This document shows positions 10,501 through 19,500 of a stretch of DNA of 22,678 nt, in pieces; within the stretch, counting starts at the first letter, position 1; every line of letters begins with the position of its first letter. The translations under genes and the position numbers were made by a program. The stretch spans positions 129,489 through 152,166 of the forward strand of contig NMRA01000284.1 of the NCBI GenBank assembly GCA_002633005.1, in the 5' to 3' direction. The notes beneath the pieces were generated by a model. The model saw only the letters and a program-made list of their open reading frames with translations, ran no database searches and was not told the DNA's origin. The DNA comes from Phoronis australis (Eukaryota; Phoronida; Phoronidae).

Positions 10501-13500
10501 AGAATGCAAACAAGGTTTTGTGTCTGTTGCCATGACTTGTATTGTTTGTTGTAAACATGTGAACAGAAGCCATCATTTTTATTAGTTTTGTAGGATAGTT
10601 ATCCACACCACCTGTTGGAAGGAAATGTAGACATACATGCTCTGTTTTCATTGGTTGGTTTCATTTTGCTTTGGATGATAGACATCCCACAGTGCATTTG
10701 TCCATCTATTTATAAAAATGTGGATTTAGGAAGAGACGTGGCCGTAAGAAAGTATGCAGCTTTTTTAAATTTTATTTCAGAAAATTCCAAGGGTGATGAG
10801 TCACCAGCAAAAAGTGATAATTCCGATTCTGTGAATCAACAAATACTGGCACTGAAGGAAGAGCTGTTAACAACACACCAGGAGTATGACGCACTTTGCC
10901 AAAAACACGAAAGCCTAGTGAATGACAACGCACAGCTAAGTCGGTAAGTGATAAATGCTCAATGTTTCTTGTACAGCATTAAAGCTGACATTTGGAATTT
11001 TTGCCAGTAGGCAGATCGGATATTCAAAGCATACGACAGATCAAAAATGTTAATGCATACTATGGTATCAGTCTGGTTTGACCATTTGCAACACGGCTTT
11101 GTGTTGAAAGTGCTTAATTCTAGCCAATCACATATGATCAGCGTGTCCTAGCGGAACCTTACGGCAAATTCAAATCACTGTATTGTTGTCCCAGTCACTC
11201 TTGCAAGGCACATTGAACAAGTGTTCACATGTGACTTTTACTTTTGTTCCACCAGATGTCTCAGCTGCTGTTCATGATTGAGAGCAGTTTTCTCATGTCC
11301 AGTTGTCCCTGTTTCCAATGGAAGCAGCAGACTTTAGACAAAGCAAAACAAATTCAAAATTGAATGCGAGTATGTTTTACTGAATGATGAATATGAAAAG
11401 TCTTCTTATTTTACTTCAAGGTCTGGATTCTTGATTGATTTCAAGAATTAAAATTTTTTTTGCGAACACTGTTGTTAAAGAAGTAGTGACGCAACAACAC
11501 GTCAAGTGTGAAGCATTTATGCACAGCCATATTGTGAAGCACCTTTTATCAGACACCATCTTCACAGTTGAAGTTATGAATACAGTTCACTTAGTTTTGT
11601 CATTATACGGACAAATGAGTTAAAATGGCAATTTTTGTGAAGATGTGAATAATTATATAATGGCATGTGAGCTGCTTAAATACTTAAAAGAACAAAATGG
11701 GCTCGCATCCAGTCGCTACTAAAACCAAATGCTGGGAAGTAACACCATATGATGTGGGTCACACATTCCCGAGAGTTACGTCGTAACTACCAAGATCATT
11801 TTTCCAGGCTGCTGTCGGAGAAGGAAGTGAGGATTATGGAGCTGGACTCGACGGTCAGTCAGCTTGGCAGTCAGACATCTGACCGAGAGCAACTGCTGGA
11901 GAGTATCCAGGGAGATAAGGCGGCGCTGAGTCGGGCGTTGACTCAGAACAAGGAACTCAAGTCACAATTGGGAGAGCTGCAAGAGGCGTTCGTCAAAATG
12001 GTAGGTAACCAAGGGTGGGCTTGATGGTGACTGTCTCAAACTTCTTCATTAAATTTCCTTTTATTTTTTACTTTTTGATTGTCCGTCATTCTTGGGATTG
12101 AACACATGGTCCACAGCTAGTTCATTACAAAATGGGCTGGATGGGGGAATGACGTAGATTTACGAAATTAATACAAATTCGGATCTTTCCGATTTGCCAA
12201 AGGATTCTGACTTCCATCCATTTACTAACTGGTAGTATTTTGTGTGTGTGCTTGAATGTGTCATGGGACTTGCACCAGGTCATCAAACGAAATCTGACAT
12301 CGCATATGTGACTTGGAGGAGGCCTAATCAAGCCCAGCAGTATCTGAGCAGGCAGAATATTTTCAAATTTGTCTGTGTAATTGTACTGCCACTGTTAATC
12401 AATGTGAATAGGATGTTGCCTGCTAGTGTTGTTTTAACAGGATGTGGTAATGAAAGTTTTATCAGACTGGTGGTGATATTCAAACATGATTGTTTTAACT
12501 GTGAATGAAATTTTGAAATGGGAATTTGGAATGTGGATGTGCGAGACTAGTTTTGGAAGCGTAGAGCAAACAATGCAATGGCCGCAGATGGTCAATGAAT
12601 TCATTATTTTTCCCTTAACGCTTTCTACTGATAGTGAAGGGCAAATCAAGCCTGTGAAACTATTCTTATGAGTATACTTGCCATGTTAGCATCAATTCGT
12701 ATTTGTCACTGGAATGAGGAATAGTTGAAACTGAAGTGAAGTGGACTTTGGAGGGGTTAGCTAGTCCGAGGTTTTTCTGAAACTTTTTATGCACCCTCAT
12801 ATGTGTTTGTGGGTGCATTGTTTGACTTATAAATGGTCTGGATGTTATAATTGGCAACAAAAATCAAGTTTCTTGGTGCTAATTAAAATGTTGATGCTTT
12901 TTGTGGGGAAGAGAGACCTAGTTTTGATTGTGATTATTGTTTTACTGTCACATTATTATAAACTGAAAGAAATATTTATTAAATTCTGTTAATTGTGGCG
13001 CCATCTATTGTACTATTGGTTGTATTCTATGTGTTATTGTTAGTGTTACATTGCATTGTGTTCATCTCCAGAGCAATGACAACATGGAGGTGGTTACTAA
13101 GCTACAGGCGGAAGAGCATGTTGCCAAGGAACTGGGTGATCGCCTGGGGCAACAGGAGGATGAACTGAAGGAGGTCAGGAGGCAGGTGAGAATGAGTTGC
13201 GCTATTTGACTCTTAAATGTGTCCACTTTATTATCATTTTTGTTGCACACTGTTAGACACTCTATAGATTGTGATTTTGCTTGACAAGTCATTAAGGTTT
13301 CCATGCAAATCTCATGCTAAATGCCCATTGGTTTACTACATTAGTTCTATGTACAAGACCTTAGAAAAATAACCAAATTTTGATAACTTTGGTACATCAT
13401 ATCTCTGAAATGGCCATTCTGATTTATAAGAAACTTTCATACAGTACACTATATTCTCCAAAACGCTGTTAAAAATTGTTTTTTAAATTCTTGCACAAAC

Positions 13501-16500
13501 GGCCATAAAACATGACTTGCAATTTTCATGAAAAAAGTTGCTTGAAGGGAACAGGAAATGAGACATAAGAAAATTGTAATAGTGTTTTTGAGATTCATCT
13601 TGAAATTTGTATTGAATGAAATTCGATCATGCTACTGGTAACAGTGGTTTGCTGCCCTTATACCTTCTTTGTCATGAAATTTTATTAAAAGGCACGGTCA
13701 CATGACACAACCAATGGTACAGTCGTGAAAAGTCACAAATTGAATTCTACAGGCTTTCGGAAAACCTATAAACAGACTTGTTAATAAGGTCCCACATAGC
13801 TCTTAATGTATAATTATTGACGAGTGTTGGGGGTGCTTGGTTTCCTGGTACCTTAAATTTAACTCAACGTTAAACCACGTTTTATAAGACGTGGCCCCTG
13901 GTTGTGTAGAACCCCAAGCTACAGCTCGGGTGCACCACCCCCCATCTATAAGTCTGGTCCCTGCCACCTGTCATGCACTATATTTGTCTCTACTTTCAGC
14001 TTGAGGATAAGGAGCAACAGTTAGAGTACCTGGAGAGTAACAGTCATCAGTTGAACAAACAGCTGTTTCAACAGGAGCAGCTAGCTGACCGTATGCGCCA
14101 CTTTGAGGCTCAGGGTCAACTGGCCGACACACTACAGAGGGAGCTGAACTCGGCACAGGTGATTATGATGTGTTGGTAGTTGGGTGTGAATCTAGGCTTG
14201 TGACTTAAGGCCCAGGTGCAAGAATCGATATACATGCACAGAGCTTCGTTAAATAGCTAATTGCGGGAATTACGTTTTTGTAATATTTACCCGCAATGTT
14301 CTGTATCTGTACTCACTTATACACAGCTGCTGCGCGTATTATTATTTTACTGTGTCGGTTGCATTGTGAGGTGCATGTGGCCATGAAACAATTGGAAAAC
14401 TGAACCAAAGCGTGATAAATTCTTCTTCATTTGTCCAACTAGGCTCAATAGTGTGTTGGCAGCTTCGCATTTCAGAAAGTAGGCCAGTCATACATGGGTT
14501 GATCTTCCTCCGCATTAGAGGATAGTTGAATCCAGTGTGTGGGAATACCTCTGTGTTGGTGGTAGTTTTTACTGTCAGTGTGGAGTGGACAGGCTTAATC
14601 AGTTCATTAGTCATGGTTTATGTACGAAGGCTATTTAATAGCTTCTGCTGTAGTTTTGCAAAAACTGACATTTGTAATCTTTCTGTTAGAAAATTGGATT
14701 ATGCAAAGAATTCTTATTTTATTCTCTCTTTTGATACAGTGCTAAATTTCGTACGATTCATTTCACAAGTTTGGATGACTTCAATATTTGTTCATTTTGG
14801 TGACTTGGCTATAGCATTAGGTGCTCCCTATTCAAAACTGACTTGAATACACAATTAGCCTAGTCAGTCAATTAGCATGGCTCAGCAAGCCTAAAGGTTT
14901 GATGACTAGAACTACTCAACAAAGGAGCAGCAGTTGCAAGACAAGAATTTCTCTTCTTTGTTTGTGAACCAATGTTTGTCATTCAAGGACTGAAAAGGCT
15001 CAAATTTTAATGACTGGATTCAGTTTTCATGGACCACAGTGTCAAAAATGTCCTGCACTGTGTCAAAACTCTTTAAAATTTGTTAAACTGTAGACAGTGC
15101 AGTCACTGACATATATCTCTTCCCAAATCTCCGAAGTCATCAATGTACAGGAGTTGTGGTGACTTCAATATGCGGATTTGAAGATGATATGGAGGATCTC
15201 ACAAACATGCCTCGTTATTTGAATTTTATTTTTTTGCTTTCAGGAAACAATTAACGCGCTAACAGCTCAAAATAGTGAGCTGAGAACGCTAGTTATACAA
15301 AAAGAGAACACGCCTCAGGCACCGCCTAGCAACAGTAGTCATGACGACACAGAGAAGGAGGATTTGGTGAGTTTTACCTAAAGGTGGTTTTATCTCAGTT
15401 TGAAGTTGAACCTGTGAAAGCGCACCACGCAGTTGGTCTGTTTTTCCTGTTTGTCCTTAGTTTTGGTGGATCTGGTTCTTCTATCATAATTTTGTTGATC
15501 ACATTCTGCTTAGGCTGTAGGTCATCAGTTCAACAGTGCTCAAGCTGTTGCTGTTCACTTGTTGTGTACTCACAGCTCCCTCTGTTGTCCACAGATCAAC
15601 TCTCTGTCCACGTCCGTTCGTCAGCTGGAGATGGAGCGAAATGAAGTTCTTCACAAGCTTGATGAGGTCCGGCGTGAGTCGGAGGCTCTAAAAGTGCAAT
15701 ACGACCAAGGTATGGACACAGGCCTGTTTGTGATTGAGGAGACTCCGTTGTGAAGAGTTCACGTTTTACATTTACCCCGTCTTCCTCTTCCTAGCCTCAG
15801 ACGTGTCTGATGACACCACTACTGATGACTGCATTCGACACAATGAGGCAAAATCAGGGACCTGGGGACTTATCTCTGAATTAGAAATTATGTTTCACGT
15901 TTTATTTTCTAATTTTGTCCGAACTCAAGATATCTGTCTATTACTCTGTGCTCGAAGATAATATGTTTTATGCAGATGAGTTCTAGTGTCAAGTTTGCAC
16001 TTCATGGTCATCAGATTTGAGGTTAGTACTCGAGTAAAAACTTAAGGTTACAAATAATAACTTGGACTAAAAATTATGGCTTTAATACTCACTCATTAAA
16101 TGCACACTAGTTTTGGAATGGTTGTCATTTTCAGTTTTGAATGACAGCAATGCAGTGTCTATGGAACAGTATGAAAAGTTACAGACGGCAATGGATCAGA
16201 TACAGGTGAGTAAGAGTTGAGGTTACCTGTTGTTAAGGAGAAGGTTAGCCTGCGTTGCATAGCATTCATAAAGAGGTGACTAAATTCAGGGAAATTTGGG
16301 TGTTAACAAGGTGTTGGGTAATGAGGAAAGTAGGCAAGCTGGTTTTGGTTGATCATCATTGGATGAGATTCTGGTGAGCAGTTTGGTTGAATGATTATCA
16401 TTAAAGCCACTAAGCAGCATCTGGTAACGCCATCTAGTGTTGGGTCATGGAACCAGCTAATCTCTATTTGATTGGCAAACATATTGCATTCACTGCATGA

Positions 16501-19500
16501 AATAATGGCTAGTGAATAATACCTTTAGTTGTAAAGTTGAGCTGAAAAATGTCGTAGATGAAAATTAGTGTTTTGGTGACTAAAATGGCCACAGACGGGT
16601 GCATTAGGATTCTAATCAGTGAAACCATTAGTTGTCATTGTAAAGTGGGCTTTAAAGTGTGATGTAGTCAGATTAAAGCAGACTACTACAGTCTAGTTTC
16701 ATACGTTGCAGTTTTGGCATAAACAATTGCCACAGATGGGTTCATTAGGGTTTTAAAGAACCAAACCGTTGGTTGTCATAATTGTTGTATGACGTTACTC
16801 TTGTGTGACGTTGTGATTCTTTTCCAGGAAAAATACACCGAGGTGATGCGACTACGCGCCGACTTGCAGGACAGAAACGAGCAGCTCGAACACAGGGTGA
16901 TGGTACTGGAAGGAGAGACAGACACTATAGGTAAACGATGGAATCATGCTTGTTGGATAATTAGTCAAGCTGCGAGTTCGTTAGTGGCAGGTCGCCTATA
17001 GTCAACTGAGGGTCCACTTGACAAACCTGTCACCGTTGTAGAAGAAAGTCATTCTGTGCGTCTGTATTTGGGGGATTGTACTGAGTTGCACAACNAGTTT
17101 GAAGTTGAACCTGTGAAAGTGCACCAGGCAGTTGGTCTATTTTCCCTGTTTGTCCTTAGTTTTGGTGGATCTGGTTCTTCTATCATAATTTTGTTGATCA
17201 CATTCTGCTTAGGCTGTAGGTCATCAATTCAACAGTGCTCAAGCTGTTGCTGTTCAGTTGTTGTGTACTCACAGCTGCCTCTGTTGTCCACAGATCAACT
17301 CTCTGTCCACGTCCGTTCGTCAGCTGGAGATGGAGCGAAATGAAGTCCTTCACAAGCTTGATGAGGTCCGGCGTGAGTCGGAGGCTCTCAAAGTGCAATA
17401 CGACCAAGGTATGGACTCAGGCCTGTTTGTGATTGAGGAAACTCGGTTGTGGAGAGTTCACGTTTTACATTTACCCCGTCTTCCTCTTTTTAGCCTCAGA
17501 CATGTGTCTGATGACGGCAATACTGATGACTGCATTCGGCACAATGAGGCAAAATCAGGGACCTGGGGACTTATATCTGAATTAGAAATTATGTTTCACA
17601 TTTTATTTTCTAATTTTGTCCGAACTCAAGATATCTGTCTATTACTCTGTGCTCGAAGATAATATGTTTTATGCAGATGAGTAGCTAGTGTCAAGTTTGC
17701 ACTTCTCGGTCATCAGATTTGAGGTTAGCACTCGAGTAAAAACTTAAGGTTACAAATAATAACTTGGACTAAAAATTATGGCTTTATTACTCACTCATTA
17801 AATGCAAACTAGTTTTGGAATGGTTGTCATTTTCAGTTTTGAATGACAGCAATGCAGTGTCTATGGAACAGTATGAAAAGTTACAGATGGCAATGGATCA
17901 GATACAGGTGAGTAAGAGTTGAGGTTACCTGTTGTTGAGTTAAGGAGAAGGTTAGCCTGCGTTGCATAGCATTCATAAAGAGGTGACTAAATTCAGGGAA
18001 AATCGGGTGTTAACAAGAGCTCATTGGTTGGTGTTGGGTAAAAGAAAAGTAGGCAAGCTGGTTTTGGTTGATTATCATTGGATGAGATTCTGGTGAGCAG
18101 TTTGGTTGAATGGTAATCATTAAAGCCACTAAGCAGCATCTGGTAACGCCATCTAGTGTTGGGTTATGGAACCAGCTTATCTCTATTTGATTGGCAAACA
18201 TATTGCATTCACTGCATGAAATAATGGCCAGTGAATAATACCTTTAGTTGTAAAGTTGAGCTGAAAAATTTCGTAGATGCAAATTAGTGTTTTGGTTTTA
18301 AAAATGGCCACAGACGGGTGCATTAGGATTCTAATCAGTGAAACCGTTAGTTGTCATTGTAAAGTGGACTTTAAAGTGTGATGTAGTCAGATTAAAGCAG
18401 ACCAGTCTAGTTTCATACGTTGCAGTTTTGGCATAAACAATTGCCACAGATGGGTTCATTAGGGTTTTAAAGAACCAAACCGTTGGTTGTCATAATTGTT
18501 GTATGGCGTTACTTTTGTGTGACGTGATTCTTTTCCAGGAAAAATACACCGAGGTGATGCGACTACGCGCCGACTTGCAGGACAGAAACGAGCAGCTCGA
18601 ACACAGGGTGATGGTACTGGAAGGAGAGACGGACACTATAGGTAAATGATGGAATCATGCTTGTTGGATAATTAGTCAAGCTGCGAGTTCGTTAGTGGCA
18701 GGTCGCCCATAGTCAACTGAGGGTCCACTTGACAAACCTGTCACCGTTGTAGAAGAAAGTCATTCTGTGCGTCTGTATTTGGGGGATTGTACTGAGTTGC
18801 ACAACTGTGTATTAAACACTTGCTGTAGTCTTGAGCTGGGACTTGTTGATCGGTCACACTCACAGATTGTTATTGTTTGAGATTACACTCTGTAAGTTGG
18901 CTTGTCATGGCGTATAATTTTAATCATCAAACATGTTCTTGAGCATTGACAAATTGTTCGTTCTTTGAAAGACCAGAAATTACCTTCATCTTGGTAGGGA
19001 ACAAGTCGAGATCAATTTTGTAGTTCTGTTAGTGGTGTAAAACAAAAGTTGGTTTCTTGTCGGAGCACGGGTTTACTGCTACTTTTTACAGTAAAATCTC
19101 AAACAATGGTGGATAAAAAATAATCGCCAAGATTGGTCTTTTTCATTTTTCATGGGTTTCTGACATAGTGAAGAATGACCACAATTTCAGAACCATTGTC
19201 TGAGAGTAGCTTTGGTATAGATCATTAAAAACGCTACAGCGTTGATTTTTTGTGACTTATCTTTTATGAAGAATTTGGGAATTAAAATAAAATTTCACTT
19301 GTCTGCCATACTGTGTCCCGATTTGGTGAGATTATACCATGATGATCATCACTCAGGCTGCCAGGTTCACAAGCTCTATCTTGTGTGCTGTTACAGGTGA
19401 ATACATTACCTTGTACCAGCAACAGAGGGCAGCACTGCAGGAGCGGGAGAGCGAAAAGAACGAGTATATCGCACACCTGGCCAAGGACCGCGAAGAGATG

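Larger units (their letters stand above)
15397..18805. repeat. 1.7-kb direct duplication joined by a single N; likely unmerged contig overlap
   Basis: 15397-17094 (1,698 nt) and 17096-18805 (1,710 nt) are the same sequence with scattered substitutions and short indels, and carry exons 15, 16 and 17. Copy 1 ends ctgagttgcacaac directly before the N at 17095; copy 2 passes the same ctgagttgcacaac and continues into unique sequence at 18806. Same signature as the duplication around 5213. Running exon 17 (ends phase 1) into a second exon 15 (starts phase 0) would break the frame. Confidence 0.9.

Noticed and set aside
10615-10780. Extension of exon 10 upstream as coding sequence
   Set aside because: The hydrophobic, Cys-containing frame is unlike GM130, and a strong attttatttcag acceptor precedes the conserved part.
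14526-14846. 106-codon frame in the exon 13-14 intron
   Set aside because: Composition is that of T-rich intron, there is no recognisable motif and it would not join the GM130 frame.
15384-15644. 86-codon hydrophobic, Cys-rich frame resembling a membrane protein
   Set aside because: It is intron plus exon 15 in a wrong frame; T-rich polypyrimidine sequence produces the apparent membrane segment.
17056-17343. 95-codon frame spanning the N
   Set aside because: It joins the end of one contig to the start of the other and includes an unknown residue; it is a junction artefact.
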